Source: Pseudoselenomonas ruminantium (lineage in GTDB: Bacteria > Bacillota > Negativicutes > Selenomonadales > Selenomonadaceae). Taken from it: DNA of 34,043 nucleotides. Numbering within the stretch: the first letter of the stretch is position 1; each line of letters opens with the position of its first letter. Under the pieces are notes generated by a model. The model worked only from the letters and a program-made list of their open reading frames with translations, was not told the origin of the DNA and made no database searches. Made by a program: the position numbers and the translations under genes. Location of the stretch: the NCBI GenBank assembly GCA_002373045.1, contig DFHU01000023.1, forward strand, positions 1 to 34,043, written 5' to 3'. Below, piece after piece: positions 1-6,321 of this stretch.

Positions 1-16
1 TAAATCGAGGGCTTAT
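1..16 (+). rRNA. 23S rRNA, 3' end (partial)
   Basis: The first bases (…ATCGAGGGCTTA) match the usual last nucleotides of Firmicute 23S rRNA, and a 5S gene follows about 75 nt later, as in a 16S-23S-5S operon. Only the extreme 3' end is in the window, so the exact end is approximate. Confidence 0.6.
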
Positions 17-60
17 CTTTCAGAGCTAAAATGTTCAATACAAAATTTCTTCTGTATAGT

Positions 61-83
61 TTTGAATGTGCATAACATTCAAA
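61..83 (+). other. 23S-5S spacer hairpin
   Basis: A perfect 9-bp stem (TTTGAATGT / ACATTCAAA) with a 5-nt loop lies in the 23S-5S spacer. It is not followed by a T-run, so it is more likely a folding or RNA-processing element of the rRNA precursor than a terminator. The role is inferred from position only. Confidence 0.45.
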
Positions 84-90
84 TAAATAT

Positions 91-205
91 CTGGTGACGA
101 TAGCTGAGTGGTTCCACCTGTTCCCATACCGAACACAGTAGTTAAGCACTCATACGCCGAAAGTACTTGTCTGGAGACGGACTGGGAGGATAGGGCGTTG
201 CCAGT
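91..205 (+). rRNA. rrf: 5S ribosomal RNA
   Basis: The segment has the typical bacterial 5S layout of about 115 nt: a GGTGACGATAGC start, the conserved CCATACCGAACACAG loop, CGCCGAAAGTACTT, and a terminal GGGCGTTGCCAG that pairs with the 5' end. It sits between the 23S end and a tRNA array, so the tRNAs are probably co-transcribed from the rRNA promoter upstream of the window. Confidence 0.93.
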
Positions 206-210
206 TTGAT

Positions 211-286
211 TCCCCGATAGTTCAGTCGGTAGAACGGTGGACTGTTAATCCATATGTCGCTGGTTCGAGTCCAGCTCGGGGAGCCA
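211..286 (+). tRNA. tRNA-Asn (GTT)
   Basis: Cloverleaf with acceptor TCCCCGA / TCGGGGA, anticodon loop CTGTTAA giving GTT, T-loop GGTTCGAGTCC and an encoded CCA end. First tRNA after 5S, only 5 nt downstream of it. Confidence 0.96.
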
Positions 287-310
287 ATTATGATATACCT
301 CTGGGGTGAT

Positions 311-387
311 TGGGGTATAGCCAAGTCGGTTAAGGCACGGGACTTTGACTCCCGCATCCGCTGGTTCGAGTCCAGCTACCCCAGCCA
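311..387 (+). tRNA. tRNA-Gln (TTG)
   Basis: Acceptor TGGGGTA / TACCCCA, anticodon TTG in loop CTTTGAC, standard T-arm and encoded CCA. The U1-A72 end of the acceptor is typical of bacterial tRNA-Gln. Confidence 0.96.
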
Positions 388-393
388 GATAAT

Positions 394-469
394 GGTTCAC
401 TAGCTCAGTTGGCAGAGCACCTGACTTTTAATCAGGGTGTCCCGGGTTCGAATCCCGGGTGAGCCACCA
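394..469 (+). tRNA. tRNA-Lys (TTT)
   Basis: Acceptor GGTTCAC / GTGAGCC, anticodon loop CTTTTAA with TTT, T-arm CCGGGTTCGAATCCCGG and encoded CCA. One of two lysine isoacceptors in the array; the other has CTT. Confidence 0.96.
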
Positions 470-477
470 TTAATTTC

Positions 478-552
478 GGCGCGTTGGTCAAGTGGTTAAG
501 ACACCGCCCTTTCACGGCGGCTTCATGGGTTCGAATCCCATACGCGTCACCA
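478..552 (+). tRNA. tRNA-Glu (TTC)
   Basis: Acceptor GGCGCGT / ACGCGTC, anticodon stem CCGCC / GGCGG around loop CTTTCAC giving TTC, encoded CCA. Confidence 0.95.
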
Positions 553-559
553 ATATTAT

Positions 560-635
<76 letters not shown>

Positions 636-641
636 TTATAT

Positions 642-717
642 GGGCGATTAGCTCAGCTGGGAGAGCGCCTGCCTTACAAGCAGGATGTCAGCAGTTCGAT
701 CCTGTTATCGCCCACCA
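642..717 (+). tRNA. tRNA-Val (TAC)
   Basis: Acceptor GGGCGAT / ATCGCCC, anticodon stem CTGCC / GGCAG family around loop TTACAA giving TAC, encoded CCA. Confidence 0.96.
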
Positions 718-723
718 TTTTAT

Positions 724-800
724 GGCCCGGTAGTTTAGTTGGTTAGAATGCCGCCCTGTCACGGCGGAGGTCAGGGGTTCAAGTCCCCTTCGGGTCGCCA
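724..800 (+). tRNA. tRNA-Asp (GTC)
   Basis: Acceptor GGCCCGG / TCGGGTC, anticodon GTC in CCGCC-CTGTCAC-GGCGG, encoded CCA. Confidence 0.96.
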
Positions 801-837
801 CTTGTTATTAACGCCTACGGGCGTTAAATATATATGT

Positions 838-913
838 GCCTTTGTAGCTCAGTTGGTAGAGCAGGGGACTGAAAATCCCCGTGTCAGTGGTTCGATTCCG
901 CTCGAAGGCACCA
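838..913 (+). tRNA. tRNA-Phe (GAA)
   Basis: Acceptor GCCTTTG / CGAAGGC, anticodon stem GGGGA / TCCCC with GAA, T-arm GTGGTTCGATTCCGC, discriminator A and encoded CCA. Closely follows the usual bacterial tRNA-Phe sequence. Confidence 0.96.
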
Positions 914-923
914 TTTTTTTTAG

Positions 924-999
924 GCTGGTGTAGCTCAATTGGTAGAGCAGCTGACTTGTAATCAGCAGGTTGGGGGTTCAATTCCTCTCGCCAGCTCCA
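924..999 (+). tRNA. tRNA-Thr (TGT)
   Basis: Acceptor GCTGGTG / CGCCAGC, anticodon TGT in loop CTTGTAA closed by GCTGA / TCAGC, encoded CCA. Confidence 0.95.
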
Positions 1000-1013
1000 C
1001 TTTTTGGTATTAT

Positions 1014-1087
1014 GCGGGTGTAGCTCAATGGTAGAGCCCCAGCCTTCCAAGCTGGTCACGTGGGTTCGATTCCCATCACCCGCTCCA
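1014..1087 (+). tRNA. tRNA-Gly (TCC)
   Basis: Acceptor GCGGGTG / CACCCGC, anticodon TCC in CCAGC-CTTCCAA-GCTGG, encoded CCA; 74 nt, the short D-loop form usual for tRNA-Gly. Confidence 0.95.
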
Positions 1088-1098
1088 GTAATGATACT

Positions 1099-1187
1099 GC
1101 CGGGGTGGCGGAACTGGCAGACGCAACGGACTTAAAATCCGTCGGTTGGAAACAACCGTACCGGTTCGATTCCGGTCCTCGGCACCA
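1099..1187 (+). tRNA. tRNA-Leu (TAA)
   Basis: Class II tRNA with a long variable arm (GGTTGGAAACAACC region), acceptor GCCGGGG / CCTCGGC, anticodon TAA and encoded CCA; 89 nt. Confidence 0.95.
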
Positions 1188-1228
1188 CCAATTTCATATC
1201 GTTGTTAAGCCCTTGAGGCTGATATAAT

Positions 1229-1315
1229 GCGGACGTGGCGGAATCGGCAGACGCGCTAGTTTCAGGTACTAGTGGTGGTGACATCGTGGAGGTTCAAGTC
1301 CTCTCGTCCGCACCA
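1229..1315 (+). tRNA. tRNA-Leu (CAG), copy 1
   Basis: Class II tRNA, acceptor GCGGACG / CGTCCGC, anticodon CAG in loop TTCAGGT, long variable arm, encoded CCA. All 87 bases are identical to the copy at 1624-1710. Confidence 0.95.
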
Positions 1316-1348
1316 TTTTTATGTTTACTACTGTTTTTTGATAAATTC

Positions 1349-1434
1349 GCGGTCGTGGCGGAATTGGCAGACGCGCTACTTTGAGGGGGTAGTGTTCACA
1401 AGACGTATGGGTTCAAGTCCCATCGACCGCACCA
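1349..1434 (+). tRNA. tRNA-Leu (GAG), copy 1
   Basis: Class II tRNA, acceptor GCGGTCG / CGACCGC, anticodon GAG in loop TTGAGGG, variable arm, encoded CCA. Identical to the copy at 1716-1801. Separated from copy 1 of Leu(CAG) by a 33-nt spacer and followed by a terminator, so it is the last gene of the rRNA-linked array. Confidence 0.95.
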
Positions 1435-1452
1435 TTTTTATTTTGAACCTAA

Positions 1453-1491
1453 GACTTGTTCTATGATATATTTCATGGGACAAGTTTTTTA
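1453..1491 (+). terminator. Rho-independent terminator of rRNA/tRNA array
   Basis: Stem ACTTGTTC / GGACAAGT around an A/T-rich loop, immediately followed by a run of six T. It sits 19 nt after the last tRNA-Leu of the array and before an independent promoter, so it should end the long rRNA-tRNA transcript. Confidence 0.8.
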
Positions 1492-1553
1492 TTGCCTTTT
1501 AGCCAATGCGCAGTTAATTTTTGCAGGACATTGAATTTTTTTTAAAAAAACTA

Positions 1554-1582
1554 TTGACAGAAGTCTAAAAGTACCCTATAAT
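1554..1582 (+). promoter_or_regulatory. Sigma-70 promoter of second tRNA-Leu pair
   Basis: Full-consensus -35 TTGACA (1554-1559) and -10 TATAAT (1577-1582) with the ideal 17-bp spacing, preceded by an A/T-rich tract resembling an UP element. It lies 42 nt upstream of tRNA-Leu(CAG) copy 2, so the duplicated pair has its own strong promoter, independent of the rRNA operon. Confidence 0.9.
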
Positions 1583-1623
1583 ACTTTTTGTTGATTCGGT
1601 GATTTTCATCGATAATTGAATAA

Positions 1624-1710
1624 GCGGACGTGGCGGAATCGGCAGACGCGCTAGTTTCAGGTACTAGTGGTGGTGACATCGTGGAGGTTCAAGTCCTCTC
1701 GTCCGCACCA
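1624..1710 (+). tRNA. tRNA-Leu (CAG), copy 2
   Basis: Base-for-base repeat of the tRNA at 1229-1315, including the encoded CCA. It is the first gene behind the promoter at 1554-1582 and lies only 5 nt before the next tRNA. Confidence 0.95.
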
Positions 1711-1715
1711 TATTC

Positions 1716-1801
1716 GCGGTCGTGGCGGAATTGGCAGACGCGCTACTTTGAGGGGGTAGTGTTCACAAGACGTATGGGTTCAAGTCCCATCGACCGCACC
1801 A
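1716..1801 (+). tRNA. tRNA-Leu (GAG), copy 2
   Basis: Base-for-base repeat of the tRNA at 1349-1434. Four bases upstream (ATTC) and a few bases downstream are also shared, while the spacer to Leu(CAG) is shortened from 33 to 5 nt. Confidence 0.95.
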
Positions 1802-1811
1802 TTTGAATTTT

Positions 1812-1857
1812 AAGCTCAGACGAGTTTCACATTGTGGATTGTCTGAGCTTTTCTTGT
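1812..1857 (+). terminator. Terminator after tRNA-Leu pair
   Basis: Perfect 10-bp stem AAGCTCAGAC / GTCTGAGCTT with a 19-nt loop and a following TTCTTGT tract. It lies 10 nt after the last tRNA and before the lipase ribosome-binding site, so the lipase must rely on read-through or on a promoter inside this short stretch that I cannot see. Confidence 0.75.
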
Positions 1858-1877
1858 ATATGCGGGGAGGCGATTTT

Positions 1878-3188
1878 ATGTGGTGGCGGAAACTGTTTCT
1901 CCTGCCGATGTTGTTTTTGCTCTTGTTTGGCAGGGGGGAGGCTAGAGAGATTGACCGGGCGGAACTGAACCTGGCCACGGCACTGATTTCCATGTCCTCC
2001 TATAGTGCGGAATTAAATGTGTTGGCGCGCGAATGGTTGGCGGATTTGGGCTGGCTGATTGATACCCATGAATACGCCACGGCTTTGGCCGATGGCCGGG
2101 TGCATATCTTAGCCCGGCAGTTTCCCGATGGGGAACAGGTCTATGTGCTGGCTTTTCCGGGGACGGAGCGCAAGCAGGATGCCATTGTGGATTTGCGCGT
2201 AACCCGTGTGCCGTTTGGCGGAAGCAATCCAGCAGAGTTTAATGCGGTAGCAGCAGATGTAGAACATAAATCTGGCGCTAATCCTTTGGTTCATAAGGGC
2301 TTTCACGACTTTACGCAGGCGGCAATGTTTAGCGAGCAACTGCCGGATTTTGGCAATCTGACGCTGGGCGAAGTTATTGCGCGGGATTTGCGCGCACATC
2401 CCACGTATACGCTCTATTTGACCGGTCATAGTCTGGGGGGCGCGGCAGCGACATTAGCGGCGGCAAGACTTGCGGATATGGGTGTCAGTCCGCAGCAGCT
2501 CCGGGTGATTACCTTCGGTGCTCCGGCTGTGGGCAATACCGCATTTGCGCGGGCTTATGAAAAGCGCATGCAGTTGACTCGCATAACGATGGAAGGCGAC
2601 CCGGTAAAGGCGGCCTTGCAGTCACTGTCCGGCAGTTATGCTCAGTTTGGTGAGAAGGTGGTCTGGTCCAGCCATTTGGAGCGCTTTCCCCACGATATGA
2701 CGCTGTATTTGGATGAGGCTTTGCGCCATTATTATCAGGAGCGGCAGGGGGATGAAAAAGGGCCCTCATTGATAAGTGGAACTGCCGAGCAGGCTAAGGG
2801 GCTGGTCTATGTCGCTCCTCTGCAGTTTGACTTGGGGGATATGCTGCTTGATGATAAGCCTTATATGCAGCAGGTGGCTCAGGGAATCTTGCGGGAGTCT
2901 TATCAGCCGTTGGTCTTTGGCAAGGACGGGGAAGAGCCCTTTGGGACAGCGCGGCAGCGGGGCGCAAAATTTATTTTGGTTGAACGTTTTCGTGGAAAGC
3001 GAATAAAGAATGAACAGGCTAATTTCCGTTTGGTATTGGAAGAGGAAATTTATGATGGGCAGGGGAATCTGCTGACCTTTCAGTCCTATAGCATGACCGC
3101 TAGTACCCTTACGCCGTTGGAGGCAGTCGGGTATCTGACGATGAAGGCCGATGCTGAGCGTGAGAAGCTGTTAACGGATAAAAAGTAG
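1878..3188 (+). CDS. Secreted class 3 lipase (alpha/beta hydrolase)
   Basis: Predicted lipase of the fungal-type class 3 family (436 aa), expected to hydrolyse acyl esters outside the cytoplasm. The start is ATG 1878, because GGGGAGG lies 7 nt upstream and the protein then opens with a signal sequence: basic MWWRK, a Leu-rich core, and likely cleavage after GEA near residue 22. The nucleophile elbow GHSLGG is at 183-188 (Ser185), preceded by the oxyanion-side LAFPGTE (91-97) and followed by the family motif FGAPAVGN (213-220). Asp241 in the EGDPV segment is the likely acid; the base is probably one of the His at about 266-284. The last roughly 100 residues match no domain I know. A terminator separates it from the tRNAs and a 71-nt gap from the next gene, so it may be monocistronic. 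Natural substrate unknown. Confidence 0.82.
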   Translation: MWWRKLFLLPMLFLLLFGRGEAREIDRAELNLATALISMSSYSAELNVLAREWLADLGWLIDTHEYATALADGRVHILARQFPDGEQVYVLAFPGTERKQDAIVDLRVTRVPFGGSNPAEFNAVAADVEHKSGANPLVHKGFHDFTQAAMFSEQLPDFGNLTLGEVIARDLRAHPTYTLYLTGHSLGGAAATLAAARLADMGVSPQQLRVITFGAPAVGNTAFARAYEKRMQLTRITMEGDPVKAALQSLSGSYAQFGEKVVWSSHLERFPHDMTLYLDEALRHYYQERQGDEKGPSLISGTAEQAKGLVYVAPLQFDLGDMLLDDKPYMQQVAQGILRESYQPLVFGKDGEEPFGTARQRGAKFILVERFRGKRIKNEQANFRLVLEEEIYDGQGNLLTFQSYSMTASTLTPLEAVGYLTMKADAEREKLLTDKK

Positions 3189-3259
3189 CAGGAGATTTTT
3201 CGCAAAACGCGAAATAAAACAATGTGTATGTGTATTGCCGTAAGGCGAGGAGGTTTATA

Positions 3260-4384
3260 ATGGAAAAGTCAAAGGTTTATTTTACTAGCTTCCGTACGCA
3301 GGTGGGAACCAGCTGGCTGGAAAAATTGCGCCGTTTGTGCATTGCTGCTGGCATTAAGAACATTGATATGGAAGGTAAATTTGTGGCCATCAAGATGCAT
3401 TTCGGCGAGATGGGCAATCTGGCTTTTCTGCGTCCGCAGTATGCCAAGGTTGTAGCCGATTTGGTCAAAGAGCAGGGCGGTCTGCCGTTTTTGACGGACT
3501 GCAACACGCTTTATCCCGGTAGCCGTAAACATGCTTTGGAACATATGGATATTGCCAATATGCATGGGTTTAATCCCATGACGACGGGCTGTCAGATTAT
3601 CATTGGCGATGGACTGAAAGGAACCGATGATGTGGAAGTTCCCGTGAAAAATGGTGAATATGTTAAAACAGCCAAGATTGGCCGTGCGGTCATGGATGCC
3701 GATATTGTGATTTCGCTGGCGCATTTCAAGGGCCATGAAATGACGGGCTTTGGCGGTGCCATCAAGAATCTGGGCATGGGCTGCGGCAGTCGCGCCGGGA
3801 AGATGGAACAACATTCTTCCGGCAAGTGCGTGGTCAATCAGGAACTTTGCCGCAACTGCCATAAATGCGCCAAGGAATGTGGCTCGAATGCCATCAGCTT
3901 TGACACGGGCAAAGCCTATATCGACCCGGAAAAATGCAAGGGCTGCGGCCGCTGCATTGGGGCCTGCGGTTTCTCCGCTATTCAAAATGAGCAGTGGGAT
4001 GCCGGTGATTTGCTCGACAAGAAGATGGCTGAATATACGCAGGCGGTTGTGCAGGACAGACCTTGCTTCCATATTAACTTGGCGATGGATATTTCGCCGA
4101 ACTGCGACTGTCATGGGGAAAATGATGCGCCCATTCTGCCGGATATCGGTATGTTTGCGTCCTTTGACCCTGTGGCCATTGACCAGGCCAGTGCTGATGC
4201 CTGCCAGAAGGCAACGCCTGTCCGTGACAGTCAGTTAGGTGATAATCTGGCCAAGGAGGATTGGCATCATCACCATGATGTATTTATGGACAACAATCCG
4301 AATGTGCATTGGAAGGAAACGCTGGAACATGCAGAAAAAATCGGCATGGGTACGCGTGAATATGAACTGGTGACGCTGAAATGA
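3260..4384 (+). CDS. DUF362 domain protein with two 4Fe-4S clusters
   Basis: A 374-aa DUF362-family protein with an embedded bacterial ferredoxin domain. The start ATG 3260 has GAGGAGG 6 nt upstream; the frame is open further upstream but without a ribosome-binding site. DUF362 occupies residues 1-185 and about 260-374. Between them lie two classic CxxCxxCxxxC motifs, Cys197/200/203/207 and Cys226/229/232/236, which should bind two 4Fe-4S clusters and imply electron transfer. No signal peptide or membrane helix is visible, so it is probably cytoplasmic. The molecular role of this family in anaerobes is not established. It overlaps mazG by 4 bp (ATGA), so translation of the two is probably coupled. 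Confidence 0.85.
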   Translation: MEKSKVYFTSFRTQVGTSWLEKLRRLCIAAGIKNIDMEGKFVAIKMHFGEMGNLAFLRPQYAKVVADLVKEQGGLPFLTDCNTLYPGSRKHALEHMDIANMHGFNPMTTGCQIIIGDGLKGTDDVEVPVKNGEYVKTAKIGRAVMDADIVISLAHFKGHEMTGFGGAIKNLGMGCGSRAGKMEQHSSGKCVVNQELCRNCHKCAKECGSNAISFDTGKAYIDPEKCKGCGRCIGACGFSAIQNEQWDAGDLLDKKMAEYTQAVVQDRPCFHINLAMDISPNCDCHGENDAPILPDIGMFASFDPVAIDQASADACQKATPVRDSQLGDNLAKEDWHHHHDVFMDNNPNVHWKETLEHAEKIGMGTREYELVTLK

Positions 4385-4842
4385 AACAAGATGAACTTCG
4401 TCGATTGCAAAAAATTGTCGAAGTCCTGCGCTCGGAGAACGGTTGTCCCTGGGACAGGGAACAGACCCACGAAAGCTTGAAGCCAGCCTGCATTGAGGAA
4501 GCCGCTGAAGTTTTGGCGGGCATAGATATCCTAAGTGCTACGGGTAAGGCGGAAAATCTCAAAGAGGAATTGGGCGACCTGCTGTTGCAGGTCGTCTTTC
4601 ATGCCCGGCTGGCAGAAGAAGCAGGACTGTTTAATCTGGATGATGTAGCTAAGACCGTCAGCGATAAGATGGAACGGCGGCACCCGCATGTGTTTGCGGG
4701 GGCGGCTATCGAATCCGTTGACTGGGAGGCGATTAAAAAGAGCGAGAAAGCTGGACGGGAGTGGGAGGAAGATTACTTGCCGGGGGCTTTTTCTCAGGCG
4801 GAATCTTTAATTGCAAAGGCGCGAGAACGCAAAGGGATATAG
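4381..4842 (+). CDS. mazG: MazG-family NTP pyrophosphohydrolase
   Basis: A 153-aa nucleoside triphosphate pyrophosphohydrolase that would cleave (d)NTPs to NMP and pyrophosphate and so clean nucleotide pools. It shows the N-terminal MazG signature NGCPWDREQTHESL, the helix EEAAEVL and the metal-binding EELGDLLLQVVFHA, followed by the usual ERRHPHVF segment. Classical MazG of E. coli has two such domains in about 260 aa; this is a single-domain form, as in several Firmicutes. Start is the ATG of the ATGA overlap with the DUF362 gene. Hairpin element A begins 20 nt after the stop and may end the transcript. Confidence 0.9.
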   Translation: MKQDELRRLQKIVEVLRSENGCPWDREQTHESLKPACIEEAAEVLAGIDILSATGKAENLKEELGDLLLQVVFHARLAEEAGLFNLDDVAKTVSDKMERRHPHVFAGAAIESVDWEAIKKSEKAGREWEEDYLPGAFSQAESLIAKARERKGI

Positions 4843-4862
4843 TTACATCGATATGCTAAGAC

Positions 4863-4942
4863 GCCCGGCGGCTGATCATACTTTTCCTTCGCCATAGACA
4901 GGCTTGTCAAAAGCTGCGGAAAAGCATAATCAGCCGCCGGGC
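4863..4942 (-). repeat. Hairpin family 1, copy A
   Basis: An 80-nt imperfect palindrome. The outer arms are a perfect 14-bp stem (4863-4876 with 4929-4942). A short segment with two A-C mismatches follows, then CTTTTCC / GGAAAAG, a 3x3 internal loop, a GC clamp and the apical GACA-GGCT-TGTC. Read on the minus strand the A-C mismatches become G-U pairs and the internal loop is purine-rich (GCA opposite GAA), so I list it on the minus strand as putative RNA. It is flanked by AAGAC on the left, as are copies B and C. It starts 20 nt after mazG. Confidence 0.75.
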
Positions 4943-4986
4943 TGCTTTCGTAGTATATACTTTGGTTTACATCTATGCGGGAAGAC

Positions 4987-5067
4987 GCCGTGGGGGCAGA
5001 TAATATTTTTCCTTTGCTTAGACAGGCTTGTCAAACGCGCCGGAAAAACATCATCTGCCCCCACGGC
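4987..5067 (-). repeat. Hairpin family 1, copy B
   Basis: An 81-nt palindrome with the same core as copy A (TTTTCC, then AGACAGGCTTGTCAAA, then GGAAAA), but with a wholly different 15-bp outer arm (4987-5001 with 5053-5067), again perfectly paired. Two A-C mismatches (5002/5052 and 5005/5049) sit at the same two positions as in copy A and become G-U on the minus strand. AAGAC precedes it and TTTTGT follows it. Confidence 0.75.
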
Positions 5068-5194
5068 TTTTGTCTGTTGTAAGCTGCTGCGGACATACGT
5101 TACCTTCTGTTAGGTAATCTGTAGGATTGGCAGCGCGATAGCTGCTTAGGAAATTGTCAAAGGCATTATGATGCCCGATTTATGCAAAGACTAA

Positions 5195-5280
5195 GGCGGG
5201 GGAGGGCGGCAATGGCTTTCGGCAGCGTTAGGCAAGCTTGCATAAGCAGACGAAAGTTATTGCCGCCCTCCCCCGCCGCC
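5195..5280 (+). repeat. Hairpin family 1, copy E (inverted, divergent)
   Basis: A 19-bp GC-rich arm (5195-5213 with 5259-5277) continues through two G-T positions (5214/5258 and 5215/5257) into CTTTCG / CGAAAG, an internal loop and an apical GCA-AGCT-TGC. The reverse complement of its 41-nt core aligns without gaps to the core of copy C at about 29 of 41 positions by my count, so this copy lies in the opposite orientation to A-D. On the plus strand its only helix mismatches are G-U pairs. It ends about 145 nt before the next gene. Confidence 0.65.
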
Positions 5281-5323
5281 TTGTACCTCGAATAAAAAAG
5301 TATCTGTATACATCGTTTGCATC

Positions 5324-5353
5324 TTGTAAAAGTCTGAAAATATATGCTATACT
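5324..5353 (+). promoter_or_regulatory. Probable promoter of the DUF6033-like gene
   Basis: -10 TATACT (5348-5353) preceded by TG (TGCTATACT, extended -10 type) and a -35-like TTGTAA (5324-5329) at 18-bp spacing. It lies 71 nt upstream of the start codon and downstream of hairpin copy E. Confidence 0.6.
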
Positions 5354-5423
5354 GATAATAACTATCTATGTCCTGTTGGGGGCGTTGAAAAGGATTTCGT
5401 TTGTATCACAGGAGGAGATTGTC

Positions 5424-6137
5424 ATGACGAATAACATCAGTACGAATTTTGCGGCCTCGTTTTATCAGAATATGGGGCAGGTGGGGAAGAAAGGGCAGAG
5501 TGCGCAGAAGAAGGAGCAGGCACAGGAGCCGTTTTCTCCGTATATGCCGGAGACGCAGGTGGAGTTGTCGGCGGATGGACTGGCGTTAGCTGGGCAGCAG
5601 AAGGCCGGCGGTATGCAGCTTTCGCAGAAGGCGCAGGATTTGTTTGCCAAGCTGCAGGAGAAGTACGGGGATTATGATTTTTTCGTGGCCGAAAATCAGG
5701 AGGACATGAAGAATTATATGGATAAGGGCACCAAGCAGTATTCGGTGGTCTTTACCAAAGAAGAATTGGAGCATATGGCCAGTGATGATGAATATGCGGA
5801 AAAGGTTATCGGTCAGATGGAATCGGCCATTGATATGACCAAGCGCCTTGAAGACAGTGGCAAGCTCGGTGAAGGCGTGCATTTTAAGCAGGTGGCGATT
5901 ACCTTTGACGATGAAGGCAATATGAAGCTCTTTGCCCAGTTGGAAAAGATGAATGCTGAGCAGCAGGAACGGCTGGAAGAAGCAAAGGAAAAGAAGGCTG
6001 AGGAAAAGGAGAAAGCCGCCAAAGAAGCAGAGGAGAAGGAAAAGGAACAGGCGAAGCTGCAGCCTCGTAATCTGGTGGAGATTGAGGCAAGCTCGGAGGA
6101 GGAGTTGCTGGAGAAGATTTTGGGGATTAAGTGGTAA
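5424..6137 (+). CDS. Coiled-coil protein, DUF6033-like
   Basis: A 237-aa predicted cytoplasmic protein without signal peptide or membrane helix. The start ATG 5424 has a strong GGAGGAG 7 nt upstream; a longer open frame to 5238 runs back through hairpin copy E and lacks a ribosome-binding site. The N-terminal 50 residues are Gln/Lys-rich and look disordered. The central part (about 65-160) contains a KQYSVVFTKEELEHMA segment that resembles the DUF6033 family of Firmicutes, and residues about 175-215 form a charged Glu/Lys coiled coil (repeated EKEKAAKEAEEK-type heptads). The C-terminus ends in an acidic EEELLEKILGIKW helix. Function is unknown, and the family link is from memory of motif style, not a search. 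It is flanked on both sides by hairpin-family elements. Confidence 0.75.
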   Translation: MTNNISTNFAASFYQNMGQVGKKGQSAQKKEQAQEPFSPYMPETQVELSADGLALAGQQKAGGMQLSQKAQDLFAKLQEKYGDYDFFVAENQEDMKNYMDKGTKQYSVVFTKEELEHMASDDEYAEKVIGQMESAIDMTKRLEDSGKLGEGVHFKQVAITFDDEGNMKLFAQLEKMNAEQQERLEEAKEKKAEEKEKAAKEAEEKEKEQAKLQPRNLVEIEASSEEELLEKILGIKW

Positions 6138-6154
6138 CATCCTATGCAGAAGAC

Positions 6155-6235
6155 GCCCGCCCTGCGGGTAATGGCTTTCCTTCGCTGAGACAGGCTTGTC
6201 AAACGCTACGGAAAACCATTACCCGCAGGGCGGGC
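6155..6235 (-). repeat. Hairpin family 1, copy C
   Basis: An 81-nt palindrome with the longest arm of the family: 20 perfect base pairs (6155-6174 with 6216-6235), one C-A mismatch (6175/6215, G-U on the minus strand), TTTCC / GGAAA, a 3x3 loop (GTA opposite GAA on the minus strand) and the GACAGGCTTGTC apex. AAGAC precedes it and TTTGTT follows. It begins 17 nt after the stop of the DUF6033-like gene and could also act as its transcription end. Confidence 0.78.
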
Positions 6236-6254
6236 TTTGTTCGTATTAGCGGGG

Positions 6255-6321
6255 AATGGCCTTCCTTCGCCATAGACAAGCTTGTCAAAAGCTACGGAAA
6301 AACATCACCGGTCCGGCGGGC
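6255..6321 (-). repeat. Hairpin family 1, copy D (left arm lost)
   Basis: The core is intact (AATGG, TTCCTTCGCCATAGACAAGC, TTGTCAAAAGCTACGG), but the right arm (about 6306-6321, ACCGGTCCGGCGGGC) has no partner: the left flank reads TATTAGCGGGG instead. The copy follows C by 20 nt. A short direct repeat GGCTTTGTTTGTA occurs twice just after it, which suggests a rearrangement joined a foreign left flank to this element. Confidence 0.65.

Larger units (their letters stand above)
4843..5423. other. 581-nt intergenic region, mazG to DUF6033-like gene
   Basis: Holds hairpin copies A, B and E and the promoter at 5324-5353. Between B and E lie three further small hairpins: GTTACC / GGTAAT near 5098-5117, GCAGC / GCTGC near 5132-5147, and GGCAT-TATG-ATGCC at 5162-5175. 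No plausible gene is visible. Confidence 0.6.

Noticed and set aside
1223..1228. TATAAT just before tRNA-Leu(CAG) copy 1
   Set aside because: It abuts the tRNA 5' end and has no -35; transcription would start inside the tRNA.
3197..3213. TTTCGC / GCGAAA hairpin between the lipase and DUF362 genes as a terminator
   Set aside because: Only six base pairs and no T-run follows; at most a minor structure.
3269..4114. A 281-codon minus-strand frame opposite the DUF362 gene
   Set aside because: Shadow frame without a start signal; the sense strand encodes clear ferredoxin motifs.
5238..5423. N-terminal extension of the DUF6033-like protein back to 5238
   Set aside because: The extension is translated from the right arm of hairpin E and the promoter, has no ribosome-binding site, and ATG 5424 has a strong one.
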